This document shows positions 7,066-14,082 of a stretch of 14,103 bases of DNA, one piece after another; the stretch's first letter is position 1; every line of letters starts with the position of its first letter. The position numbers were made by a program, and so were the translations under genes. The notes under the pieces are model-generated. The model worked only from the letters and a program-made list of their open reading frames with translations, had not been told where the DNA came from and did no database searches. The stretch lies in NCBI GenBank assembly GCA_017743585.1, contig JAGHYP010000043.1:1-14103 (forward strand), read 5' to 3'. The DNA is from Chloroflexota bacterium (lineage in GTDB: Bacteria > Chloroflexota > Anaerolineae > Aggregatilineales > UBA2796).

Positions 7066-7797
7066 TCAGAAGTCGCGCTTGCCCGTCTGAATGGCTTTCT
7101 TCACCTCGCTGATGGCGCGCGTGACTTCAATGCCGCGCGGACAGGCAGGAGTGCAGTTGTAAACAGTGCGGCAGCGCCACACGCCGTCAGGATCGGCTAA
7201 TAGATCGAGCCGCTCTTTCAGCAGCTGGTCGCGATCGTCGAAGATGAAGCGGTGCGCCTGCACAATAGCCGCTGGACCGACGTACGCGCCGTTCGCCCAA
7301 AAGCTGGGGCAGCTGGTGGTGCAAGCCGCGCACAAAATGCACTTGGTTGTATCGTCAAAGCGCTCGCGCGCCTCGACGCTCTGCAGGCGCTCGCGCGGCC
7401 TGCCATCCGGGCCAACAGGCGGCGGCGTCTCGTTGACCAGATACGGCTTCACGGCGCGGTAATGCGCGAAGAACGGCTCCATATCCACCACCAAGTCCTT
7501 GATCACGGGCAGGCCGAGAATCGGCTCAACCTGAATCTTCGGCTTCTCGCCAAATTCCTTCAGCAGTACCTTGCAAGCAAGCCGATTCCGGCCGTTGATG
7601 CGCATCGCGTCCGAGCCGCAAATGCCCTGCGCGCACGAGCGGCGCAGCGCGAGCGTGCCGTCAATTTCCCACTTGATGCGATGCAGCAGATCTAAGACGC
7701 GATCGGTCGGCTCGCAATCTTTCAGCGTGTAGGTCGCCCAATAAGGCTTCTTATCCTTCTCAGGGTTGAAGCGGCGAATGCGGATTACGGCTTCCAC
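7066..7797 (-). CDS. sdhB: Succinate dehydrogenase iron-sulfur subunit
   Basis: SdhB carries electrons from the flavin of SdhA to the quinone site at the membrane anchor (complex II, TCA cycle and respiration). The protein has 243 residues, normal for the family. The [2Fe-2S] site is SCAQGICGSD...LAC (C55, C60, D63, C75); Asp at the third position is the same substitution as in the E. coli protein. The [4Fe-4S] and [3Fe-4S] ligands are CILCAACTTSC (C153, C156, C159, C163) and CRTVYNCTPACP (C209, C215, C219). The start is the GTG at 7797, with AGGG about 11 nt upstream. A nearer ATG at the same site is out of frame. It is the third gene of the sdh unit, 41 nt after sdhA. Confidence 0.96.
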   Translation of the reverse strand: MEAVIRIRRFNPEKDKKPYWATYTLKDCEPTDRVLDLLHRIKWEIDGTLALRRSCAQGICGSDAMRINGRNRLACKVLLKEFGEKPKIQVEPILGLPVIKDLVVDMEPFFAHYRAVKPYLVNETPPPVGPDGRPRERLQSVEARERFDDTTKCILCAACTTSCPSFWANGAYVGPAAIVQAHRFIFDDRDQLLKERLDLLADPDGVWRCRTVYNCTPACPRGIEVTRAISEVKKAIQTGKRDF

Positions 7798-7838
7798 GGC
7801 AATTCATTCCCTTTTTGTGCAGCCCTAGCGCCTGCGAG

Positions 7839-9605
7839 CTAGTAGACGCGTTCCTTCGGCTGATACTGCATGATCACAACAGGCTTATAGTCCACGCGCA
7901 AGCCTTCCTCGCCGTCGCGGTAGACCAGCGTGTGCTTGAGCCAGTTCTGATCGTCGCGCTGCTCGTAGTCTTCGCGCGCGTGCGCGCCGCGACTCTCAGT
8001 CCGATTCAAGGCGGAGAACGCAGTCACCTCTGCCAGCTCCAGCAAGCAGCCGAGCTCCCACGTCTCCAGCACCTCCGTATTGAAGGTGCTGCCGCGATCG
8101 TCAATGCGGATATTGGTGGCAAACTCGCGGCGCAGCTCGCGAATAGTATCTAGCGCCTTCTGCAAGTCTTTGCCATTGCGGAAAACGCCGACAAAATCTT
8201 GCATGGTGGATTGCATCTTCTTGCGCAAGACGTGAGGTCTGGTGCTGCCGTTGGCTGTCCGGATGCGATTCAGCTCGCTCTCGATCTTGCGTCCAGCGTC
8301 GCTCGGAATCGGCACGAAGGATGCACCGCGCGAGTACTCAGCCGCGCGCAAGCCTGCCCGACGCCCGAAGACGATCAAATCCACCAGCGAGTTTGTGCCA
8401 AGCCGATTGGCGCCATGCACGCTGACACAAGCGCACTCGCCCGCCGCGTATAAGCCGGGGATGACGCGATTGTCGCTATCGGCGATCACCTCGGCATTCA
8501 CATTGGTCGGAATGCCGCCCATAGCGTAATGCGCAGTCGGCTGGATCGGCAGCGGCTCAGTAACTGGGTCAATTCCAGCGTATGTGCGGCCCTGATCGCA
8601 AGTCTCAGCCAGCTTAGTCTCAATGTACTCAGGCGTGTAGTAATCGGCATTCTCGCCTGCCTCTGCCTTGTAGCGGCGGACGGTCTCTGGAGTCAAGTCG
8701 AGGTGTACGTAGCGCTTGCCCTTGATGCCTCGCCCCTCGCGCAACTCGATAGCAATGGCGCGGCTCGCCAGATCTTTTACCTTCGGCGCGTAGCGCTCCA
8801 TGAAGCGCTCGCCGCGCCCGTTGATCAGCACGCCGCCTTCGCCGCGCGCGCCTTCCGTGATCAAGAAACCCGTTGGATACAAGCCCGTCGGGTGGAACTG
8901 GAAGAACTCCATATCTTCAAGCGGGATGCCGTTGCGGAAGGCGATAGCGGCACCATCGCCCGTCATGCTATGCGCGTTGCTGGTCACTTCCCAGCACTTA
9001 CCCCAGCCGCCCGTGGCGAACACGATCGCTTTGGCGTGGAACAGATGTAGCGAGCCATCGCGCAGGCAGACCGCCACTACGCCGGCGGGCAGATCGCCGT
9101 TCATGATCAAGTCCACAACGTGGAACTCATCGTAGAAGGTCACGTTGTTCTTGATGCACTGCTGGTAGAGCGTTTGCAAGATCATATGACCTGTGCGGTC
9201 GGCGGCGTGGCAGGCGCGGCGCACAGGCTTGCCTGTCACGTTGTTGGTGTGACCGCCAAATCGGCGCTGCGCAATTTTGCCTTCCTTGGTGCGGTCGAAT
9301 GGCAAGCCCATATGCTCAAGTTCGATCACGGCGTCAATTGCCTCGCGCGCCAAAATCTCAGCGGCGTCTTGATCGGTCAAGTAATCGCCGCCTTTGACTG
9401 TGTCGAAGGCGTGCCACTCCCAGTGATCTTCCTCTTCATTGCCCAGCGCCGCGCTAATGCCGCCCAGCGCCGCACCTGTGTGCGAGCGCGTTGGGTACAG
9501 CTTGCTGATGACTGCAACGCTCACTGTGCGCGACGCGTAAAGCGCTGCCATCAAGCCCGCGCCGCCCGCGCCCACGATGATTGTGTCAAACTGATGTGTG
9601 ATCAT
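7839..9605 (-). CDS. sdhA: Succinate dehydrogenase flavoprotein subunit, with a short deletion by the active-site Arg
   Basis: SdhA oxidises succinate to fumarate using covalently bound FAD on the cytoplasmic face of the membrane. The 588 residues begin with the dinucleotide-binding GAGGAG (12-17). The RSHTGAALGG segment supplies H42, the expected flavin-linking histidine. Substrate residues match E. coli SdhA: H238 (FHPTG), T250, H359 (TAHYAMGG) and R401 (GANRLGTNS). R282 aligns with the catalytic R286 of E. coli, but the chain then reads SRAIAIE where relatives have RDVV(A/S)R before the same helix, so five residues are missing. This is either a real deletion or an assembly collapse between two Ser-Arg codon pairs. 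The ATG is supported by GAGG 5 nt upstream. It is the second gene of the unit, 36 nt after the anchor gene. Confidence 0.95.
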   Translation of the reverse strand: MITHQFDTIIVGAGGAGLMAALYASRTVSVAVISKLYPTRSHTGAALGGISAALGNEEEDHWEWHAFDTVKGGDYLTDQDAAEILAREAIDAVIELEHMGLPFDRTKEGKIAQRRFGGHTNNVTGKPVRRACHAADRTGHMILQTLYQQCIKNNVTFYDEFHVVDLIMNGDLPAGVVAVCLRDGSLHLFHAKAIVFATGGWGKCWEVTSNAHSMTGDGAAIAFRNGIPLEDMEFFQFHPTGLYPTGFLITEGARGEGGVLINGRGERFMERYAPKVKDLASRAIAIELREGRGIKGKRYVHLDLTPETVRRYKAEAGENADYYTPEYIETKLAETCDQGRTYAGIDPVTEPLPIQPTAHYAMGGIPTNVNAEVIADSDNRVIPGLYAAGECACVSVHGANRLGTNSLVDLIVFGRRAGLRAAEYSRGASFVPIPSDAGRKIESELNRIRTANGSTRPHVLRKKMQSTMQDFVGVFRNGKDLQKALDTIRELRREFATNIRIDDRGSTFNTEVLETWELGCLLELAEVTAFSALNRTESRGAHAREDYEQRDDQNWLKHTLVYRDGEEGLRVDYKPVVIMQYQPKERVY

Positions 9606-9641
9606 ATGCCTCTTCAGACTTCCCTATAGTCATCGCTTCCG

Positions 9642-10679
9642 TTATCGCACAAAAGGATTGACATCTACGCCGATCGTTCGCGAAGTCTGGCTGAGCATCT
9701 CAGCAGTAGTCGCTGGCACGCTCTGCAAAATCGCCAAGGCGCCAACCAACAGCACGCCGATCATCGTGCCAAACAACGCCAAGTGCAGCGCGCGGTTGAC
9801 CACCCGATTGTGAATGTAGTCGTTGATGATGTAGCGCACGCCGTTGAAGCCGTGCAACACCACCAAGAACAGAAGTAGGATATCGTAGACGCGCCAGATG
9901 TAGACACCTGCCAGCATCGTATCCCAGCGCAAGCGCACAAAATTGACAGCCGTCAGCGTGTCGTCCATGTTCGGTCCGAGATTGGTGAAGACCGGCACAT
10001 GCCCGACTCGAGACAGGTCGAAGACGCCTTGAATGAGGTGCATCATCGCCAAGTGCCCGAAGACAAGCGGGATGATCAACACGCCGCTGATGCGCATGAA
10101 AGACCACAGGAAGGTCTCCATTTTGCTGCCCTTCAGCCGCTTCCTCGGCGCGTTCAGGCTTGGGATGAGCGACGCACCTGCCGAGACGACTAGGCCCAAG
10201 CCTAGCACTATGACCGTGCCAATCGCAAACGGCGCTGTGGCTTCCACCATCTTATCCAAGCCCAAGTCGAAGGCGCCTGCGCGCTCGTTGTAATAGTTCA
10301 CTACATGCCCTGCCATCACCAGGAAAACCGGCACCAGCAAAACCAGCGTGCCAAGCAACACTAGCTTGGCTGTATCCGCTTGCCGCCTCCACCACTGCGG
10401 GCGGTAATCGAGGAGCGTGATGCGGAGACCGTTCAGGGCATGATAGATCACGCATGCCACCAGCACGAATTCGCCCGCCGTGAAGAGCGGCGTCTTGTAG
10501 GCGTCAATGGCCTTGGCGTAGAGCTCGGGGTAAAAGGTCGCCCATGAGGTGTCGATCACGTGCATGATGAGGAACACGAACGTCCCGGAGCCAGAGACGC
10601 GGTGCAGCACCCATGCCCATTTGCCTATCTCACCGCGATAGCGCAGCGTTTCCGTGATGGTAAGAACTAGAGAAGTCAT
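9642..10679 (-). CDS. sdhC/sdhD: Fused SdhC-SdhD membrane anchor of succinate dehydrogenase
   Basis: This membrane subunit should hold the SdhAB head, the haem and the quinone site. At 345 residues it is about the sum of SdhC and SdhD. Residues 1-~130 read as an actinobacterial-type SdhC: WVLHRVSG (23-30), HVIDTS (40-45), YKTP, and HALNGLR...DY (H80, R86, D91, Y92). Residues ~185-345 read as SdhD: MRISG (196-200), GHLAMMHL (H209, H214), and HGFNGVR...DY (H276, R282, D287, Y288). Three helices in each half plus one extra helix (~150-171) make seven. Since SdhC normally ends outside and SdhD starts inside, the extra helix would fix the topology. H40, H80, H209 and H276 could be four haem ligands (inference). 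It is the first gene of the sdh unit; GAGAGG lies about 12 nt before the ATG. Confidence 0.88.
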   Translation of the reverse strand: MTSLVLTITETLRYRGEIGKWAWVLHRVSGSGTFVFLIMHVIDTSWATFYPELYAKAIDAYKTPLFTAGEFVLVACVIYHALNGLRITLLDYRPQWWRRQADTAKLVLLGTLVLLVPVFLVMAGHVVNYYNERAGAFDLGLDKMVEATAPFAIGTVIVLGLGLVVSAGASLIPSLNAPRKRLKGSKMETFLWSFMRISGVLIIPLVFGHLAMMHLIQGVFDLSRVGHVPVFTNLGPNMDDTLTAVNFVRLRWDTMLAGVYIWRVYDILLLFLVVLHGFNGVRYIINDYIHNRVVNRALHLALFGTMIGVLLVGALAILQSVPATTAEMLSQTSRTIGVDVNPFVR

Positions 10680-10747
10680 AGAGTGAGGTTGCCTCTCTAC
10701 CTTCAGGGAACACGATCTATGCGGGAAGTCTTAAGCCGCCCAAGAAA

Positions 10748-10753
10748 AGTATA
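10748..10753 (-). promoter_or_regulatory. extended -10 box (TGCTATACT) for the sdh operon
   Basis: On the minus strand TATACT is preceded by TG-C, an extended -10 element, about 70 nt upstream of the sdhC/D start. The -35 position holds no good match. It is the best promoter candidate in the 224-base AT-richer gap between the divergent sdh and zinc-ribbon genes. Confidence 0.45.
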
Positions 10754-10783
10754 GCAAATCGCGCGCAAGATGCACGCCTTTCG

Positions 10784-10799
10784 TTCAAAATTTCTTGAA
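10784..10799. repeat. inverted repeat TTCAA-N6-TTGAA
   Basis: A 5-bp inverted repeat with a 6-base centre lies about 30 bases upstream of the sdh -10 box. Its size and place fit a small regulator site, but short AT-rich palindromes arise by chance. Confidence 0.3.
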
Positions 10800-10810
10800 A
10801 GTTTGCACTT

Positions 10811-10852
10811 CGCCCTTCACGACACCATTTTTGAGGTGTCATTTTCAAGGCG
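10811..10852. repeat. nested inverted repeat in the divergent sdh/zinc-ribbon promoter region
   Basis: The core is a perfect inverted repeat at 10821-10840: GACACC, 8 bases, GGTGTC. It is framed by imperfect outer arms CGCCCTT (10811-10817) and AAGGCG (10847-10852). The right half also holds a direct repeat, ATTTTTGAGG and ATTTTCAAGG, 14 bases apart. It could be an operator for one or both divergent genes, or a hairpin in a 5' leader. It is not a normal terminator, as no gene reads into it. Confidence 0.45.
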
Positions 10853-10903
10853 TTCCCTTAAAATCAAGCTATACCTGATGCGGCGTAGAGGAGTAGTCGG
10901 AAC

Positions 10904-11278
10904 ATGAAATGCCCTGTCTGCTCCACGGTCGACCTGTTGATTGCAGAGCGCTCAGGCGTTGAGATTGACTATTGCCCAAAGTGCCGCGGCGTCTGGTTGG
11001 ATCGCGGCGAGCTGGACAAGCTGATCGAACGGGCTGAGATGGCGGCCGCCGAGCGCGATCTGCCATTCATTGAGCCGCCGCCAAGAGCGAAGCGCGGCGC
11101 TGAAGCGCCTGACCTGCTCGACCTTGAGCGCGACTTCGCCGAGCGCCGCCGCTTCGCGGACCCGCGCCGCCACTATGACCACGACGACGATTGGGCTGAA
11201 CGCTTCCGCTACGAAGATGTGCGCTCGCATGGAAAGCGCAAAAGCTTTCTGAGCGAGCTGTTCGATATCTTCGACTGA
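10904..11278 (+). CDS. Small TFIIB-type zinc-ribbon protein (zf-TFIIB family)
   Basis: A 124-residue protein of a widespread bacterial family of unknown function. The N-terminal ribbon is complete: KCPVC (C3, C6) and YCPKCRGVWLDRGELDKL (C24, C27), the usual signature of this family. The middle is charged and probably disordered, rich in Arg, Asp and His (around residues 60-105). The C-terminal KSFLSELFDIFD is the conserved tail seen in full-length relatives, so the gene is intact. The ATG is well supported by GAGGAG at 10888-10893, 10 nt upstream. It converges on the TPR gene with only 6 bases between the two stops. The zinc ribbon could bind nucleic acid or protein; the sequence does not say which. 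Confidence 0.88.
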   Translation: MKCPVCSTVDLLIAERSGVEIDYCPKCRGVWLDRGELDKLIERAEMAAAERDLPFIEPPPRAKRGAEAPDLLDLERDFAERRRFADPRRHYDHDDDWAERFRYEDVRSHGKRKSFLSELFDIFD

Positions 11279-11284
11279 TCACCT

Positions 11285-12289
11285 TCAGCTGCGCTTGCTG
11301 CGCACTAGCTCAAGCGCGGCGCTATGCTCGCTCTTTACCAGTCGCTCTGCCAATGCCACGTCATCGCCTAGCATGCGCCGCAGCACGGCAGCTTGCTCGC
11401 TCCTGAGGATGATCTGCCACTCGCGCAGCCCGCGCCGCTCGCGCTGTAGCGCCGCCAACGCCTCGCGCGCACCTCGCTCTTCATTCGTGAACAGATAGGC
11501 GCGCATCAGCCACAGATAGCTCAGCAGCCGATGCCGACTATCGGGGATTTTAGCATTGAGCGCGCGCTTCAAATACTCTATGGCCTCTGTCCACTTGCCC
11601 ATGCGGTCGGCGATCATGCCTAGGTTGTAGGCGGCCGCCCAGTGGTTCGGCTCAAGCGCGTGTGCCTTCAGACCGTACTCAAAAGCGCGCTCGTAGTCGC
11701 CTTCTTGCAGGTAGATTTCTGCTAGGCCGTTGTAACCGACGCCTGAGTCGGGCGCGAGCGCGATCACTTTCTTGTAGTCTATCCGCGCCCTGCGTAAATT
11801 GCCGGCCAGACGGTACAGATCGGCGCGAAAACGGCGATGATCGGCTTGGTCAGGCTCTGCCTTGATCAGCTCGCTGATGATGGCAATGGCTGGCTCGTAC
11901 TCGCCTTTGCGCATGTGCTTGATCGCGCGCTGATATTCACGGCGCACGCCTGCGCGCCCTGCGATCAGCGCTACCACAATCCAGCCAACGGCGACCACAG
12001 CCAGCGTTACGAACCATTGCGGCACGAATAGGCCGAGCAGCAGCGCGCCGAGCGCAGGCGCGATCAAGATCAAAATCTGGCGGCGCTCTCGTCCATCGAA
12101 GCGCGTGATGATGGCGACTGCAGCGCCGACCAAAAACAAGGCAGCCAGCGCCGTCTGAACAGTCGGAATCCATGGCTCAGGCGGCTGAACGGCGTTCAGC
12201 ATCAGGCTCAGCAAGCCTGTCAGCGCCAGCAAGCCGAAGATGAAGCGCGCGCGTCCAACGCCAAGCCACGCAATGAAACGTCCGAACAT
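11285..12289 (-). CDS. Membrane-anchored tetratricopeptide repeat protein
   Basis: A 334-residue protein with two parts. Four hydrophobic helices (about 15-33, 43-61, 71-88, 92-110) anchor it in the membrane. The rest is a soluble helical domain with TPR units from about residue 116: EYQRAIKHMRKGEYEPAIAI, then a unit at 150-180, the clear YNGLAEIYLQEGDYERAFEY at 186-205, and YNLGMIADRMGKWTEAIEYL at 221-240. The helices continue to about 325. TPR domains bind proteins, so it is probably a scaffold at the cytoplasmic membrane; the partner cannot be inferred. The ATG is supported by GAAGGT 6 nt upstream, with a TATAAT about 34 nt upstream. The closest units look canonical; the C-terminal 80 residues are Arg-rich and repeat-like but weaker. 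Confidence 0.85.
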   Translation of the reverse strand: MFGRFIAWLGVGRARFIFGLLALTGLLSLMLNAVQPPEPWIPTVQTALAALFLVGAAVAIITRFDGRERRQILILIAPALGALLLGLFVPQWFVTLAVVAVGWIVVALIAGRAGVRREYQRAIKHMRKGEYEPAIAIISELIKAEPDQADHRRFRADLYRLAGNLRRARIDYKKVIALAPDSGVGYNGLAEIYLQEGDYERAFEYGLKAHALEPNHWAAAYNLGMIADRMGKWTEAIEYLKRALNAKIPDSRHRLLSYLWLMRAYLFTNEERGAREALAALQRERRGLREWQIILRSEQAAVLRRMLGDDVALAERLVKSEHSAALELVRSKRS

Positions 12290-12317
12290 GCTAGACCTTC
12301 AGCCGGAGAAGCGGCCT

Positions 12318-12332
12318 CGCAGATTATAGCGC
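12318..12332 (-). promoter_or_regulatory. -10 promoter region (GCGCTATAATCTGCG) of the TPR gene
   Basis: A perfect TATAAT at 12323-12328 on the minus strand predicts a leader of about 25-30 nt before the ATG at 12289. The surrounding 15 bases equal those at 4216-4230 except for one pyrimidine change inside the -10 box. No clear -35 box is seen. Confidence 0.55.
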
Positions 12333-12342
12333 ATGCCGTTCG

Positions 12343-12358
12343 CTCTCGACGGCGAGAG
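12343..12358. repeat. hairpin-forming inverted repeat CTCTCG-ACGG-CGAGAG
   Basis: A perfect 6-bp stem with a 4-base loop lies just upstream of the TPR gene's -10 box, where its -35 region would be. It could be an operator. It lacks a T-run, so it is not an intrinsic terminator. Confidence 0.35.
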
Positions 12359-12471
12359 AGCGCACGCCGTCACATCGGCATCTCAGAGAGGGCAGCTGAT
12401 TGCTCTGTCAAAGCGCGCGGCGTGAGTCCGTTGCTCAGCGGACGCACGTTTGTCTTCAATCAAATCACAGC

Positions 12472-12500
12472 TTGACAAGGGCGCTTATTCCTGCTACTCA
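12472..12500 (+). promoter_or_regulatory. sigma-70-type promoter of fabG (TTGACA, 17 nt, TACTCA)
   Basis: A perfect TTGACA at 12472-12477 is followed after 17 nt by TACTCA at 12495-12500, itself preceded by TG-C (extended -10). The predicted leader to the ATG at 12539 is about 30 nt. This is the best-formed promoter in the window. Confidence 0.65.
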
Positions 12501-12538
12501 GTGACGCGGCTATCCGTTGCATCACAGGAGCTTTTGAG

Positions 12539-13285
12539 ATGAGCAATTTAGCAGGTCGCGTCGCGGTGATCACAGGCGCCAGTCGCGGCATCGGGCGCGC
12601 CATTGCCCTAGAGCTAGCGCAGCGTGGCGCAGCTGTTGTGGTCAATTACAACGCGAGCGCTGAGGCAGCTGAGCAGGTGGTAGCCGCCATTCACAGCGCA
12701 GGCGGCAGAGCGCTTGCCGTCCAAGCGGACGTGAGTCAATTGGCGCAGGCGGAAGCGCTCATCAAGGCAGCGCTCGATCAGTTCGGCAAGCTGGATATCT
12801 TGGTCAACAACGCCGGCATCACGCGCGACGGGCTGCTGGTGAGCATGAAAGAGGCAGACTGGGATAGCGTGCTGGATACCAACTTGAAAGGCGCGTGGAG
12901 CTGCTGTAAAGCAGCTGTACGCACCATGATCAGACAGCGCAGCGGGCGCATCGTCAATGTCACGAGCGTAGTCGGCATCAGCGGGCAGGCAGGGCAGACC
13001 AATTACAGCGCCAGCAAGGCGGGCTTGATCGGCTTCACCAAAGCCTTGGCGCGCGAGGTCGCTTCACGCGGCATCACGGTCAATGCAGTGGCGCCGGGCT
13101 TCATTAGCACGGATCTGACCGCCAATCTCTCGGCAGGACTCATGGCGGAGATCAACAAGCGCATCCCGCTGGGGCGCCACGGCACGCCTGAGGACGTCGC
13201 CTACGCGGTCGCCTTTTTGGTCAGCGACGAGGCAAGTTATATCACAGGGCAAGTGTTGACGGTAGATGGCGGCCTGATCATGTGA
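12539..13285 (+). CDS. fabG: 3-oxoacyl-[acyl-carrier-protein] reductase (SDR family)
   Basis: FabG reduces 3-oxoacyl-ACP to 3-hydroxyacyl-ACP with NADPH in each round of fatty acid elongation, in the cytoplasm. The 248-residue length is typical. Residues 7-20 carry the TGxxxGIG cofactor loop (VAVITGASRGIGR), then come NNAG at 90-93 and the catalytic set N115, S143, Y156 and K160 (NYSASKAG). The C-terminal PEDVA...YITGQVLTVDGG is the classic SDR tail. The ATG is supported by AGGAG 8 nt upstream, and a strong promoter lies upstream. It is a single-gene unit here; no acpP, fabD or fabF lies beside it. Related SDRs such as PhaB acetoacetyl-CoA reductase share these motifs, so a role outside fatty acid synthesis cannot be excluded. 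Confidence 0.88.
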   Translation: MSNLAGRVAVITGASRGIGRAIALELAQRGAAVVVNYNASAEAAEQVVAAIHSAGGRALAVQADVSQLAQAEALIKAALDQFGKLDILVNNAGITRDGLLVSMKEADWDSVLDTNLKGAWSCCKAAVRTMIRQRSGRIVNVTSVVGISGQAGQTNYSASKAGLIGFTKALAREVASRGITVNAVAPGFISTDLTANLSAGLMAEINKRIPLGRHGTPEDVAYAVAFLVSDEASYITGQVLTVDGGLIM

Positions 13286-13335
13286 GCTGCCGCCCGTGTT
13301 AACGGTCAGATCACGCCTTTTTAACGTGAGTGTGT

Positions 13336-13341
13336 TATGAT
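13336..13341 (+). promoter_or_regulatory. extended -10 box (TGTTATGAT) after fabG
   Basis: TATGAT preceded by TG-T sits about 50 nt after fabG. It repeats the GTGTTATRATGA context of the M23 promoter at 862-873, and AACGTGAG lies upstream in both. It is about 140 nt from the next start codon, so it could be a second, distal promoter for the DUF4178 gene. Confidence 0.3.
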
Positions 13342-13414
13342 GAAGCAGTTAGGGCATGCCTGACAGGTGTCTCTGAGTCCAGCCCGTCACTCGCGCGCGC
13401 CCTGCCTTGTTGCC

Positions 13415-13443
13415 TTGCCACGAATCCTGCCATAGACTATACA
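13415..13443 (+). promoter_or_regulatory. candidate promoter of the DUF4178 gene (TTGCCA, 17 nt, TATACA)
   Basis: TTGCCA at 13415-13420 and TATACA at 13438-13443 are separated by 17 nt. The predicted leader to the ATG at 13482 is about 30 nt. This is a reasonable but not strong sigma-70 match. Confidence 0.45.
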
Positions 13444-13481
13444 GCTATAACGAGACGACCTTCGGAAAGGTGGAATGCGCC

Positions 13482-14082
13482 ATGCGCGAACTCACTTGCT
13501 CTAGTTGTGGCGGCAGCATTCAAATCGAGAATCAGTTCATCCGCGTGGTGACTTGCCGCTTTTGCGGCGCGGCGTATCTGGTGCGCGGCGATGATACGCT
13601 CGATCCAAGCGGGCAATCGGCGAGCTTGGCGGATTATCCTTCGCGCCTGCAAGTGGGGATGCGCGGGACAATTCGTGGGCGCGGCTTCACAGTGCTGGGG
13701 CGCATTCGTTACGCTTACGACGCAGGCTTCTGGGAAGAGTGGCAAATCGCGTGGGATGACGGCGCGCCGCCTGACTGGCTTGAGGAAGACGAGGGCTATT
13801 GGACGCTCTTTCGGCGCGAGCGCGTGCGCAACGCCTTGCCCGCCTTTGAGCAAGTGCGCGTCGGCAGCACAATTCAGATCAACAACTATCGCGTCTACGT
13901 CACAGAGAAGCGCACGGCGCGCGTGGCAGGCTGCGAGGGGCAATTTTCCTCCGTCTTTCCGTTGAAAGGCACGTTCGGCTACTTACAAGGCGGCGCGGGT
14001 GACCGCACAGTCAGCGTGAATTATTGGCAGGATGAAATCGAGCTATCCATCGGCGATGAGCTGGAGCATCATGAGATAAAGA
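13482..14082 (+). CDS. DUF4178 domain protein with an N-terminal zinc ribbon, cut by the contig end
   Basis: The function of DUF4178 is not established. As I recall, members often occur in clusters with PspA-like and DUF350 envelope-stress proteins and aminopropyltransferase (SpeE-like) genes. The first 30 residues form a zinc ribbon: C6-SS-C9 and C25-RF-C28-GAAYLV. The DUF4178 region starts near residue 56 with LQVGMRGTIRGRGFTVLGRI, followed by the characteristic aromatic FWEEWQIAWDDG and WLEE...YWTLF. The ATG is supported by AAAGGTGG about 8 nt upstream. About 200 codons are genuine. The frame then runs into adapter bases, which add the false residues VSYTHL and leave the frame open at the edge, so the true C-terminus is missing. 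Genes that could confirm the stress-cluster context would lie beyond the contig. Confidence 0.82.

Noticed and set aside
7607..7625. Loss of a [2Fe-2S] cysteine in SdhB (Asp63 in GICGSDA)
   Set aside because: E. coli SdhB has Asp at the same place, so this is normal variation.
8529..9629. Long plus-strand frames opposite sdhA
   Set aside because: They are antisense to highly conserved SdhA motifs and show no recognisable domain; they result from GC-rich codon use.
13286..13325. Possible terminator after fabG (GTTAAC palindrome and CCTTTTT)
   Set aside because: The arms do not pair into a stable stem before the T-run; GTTAAC is a self-palindrome of only six bases.
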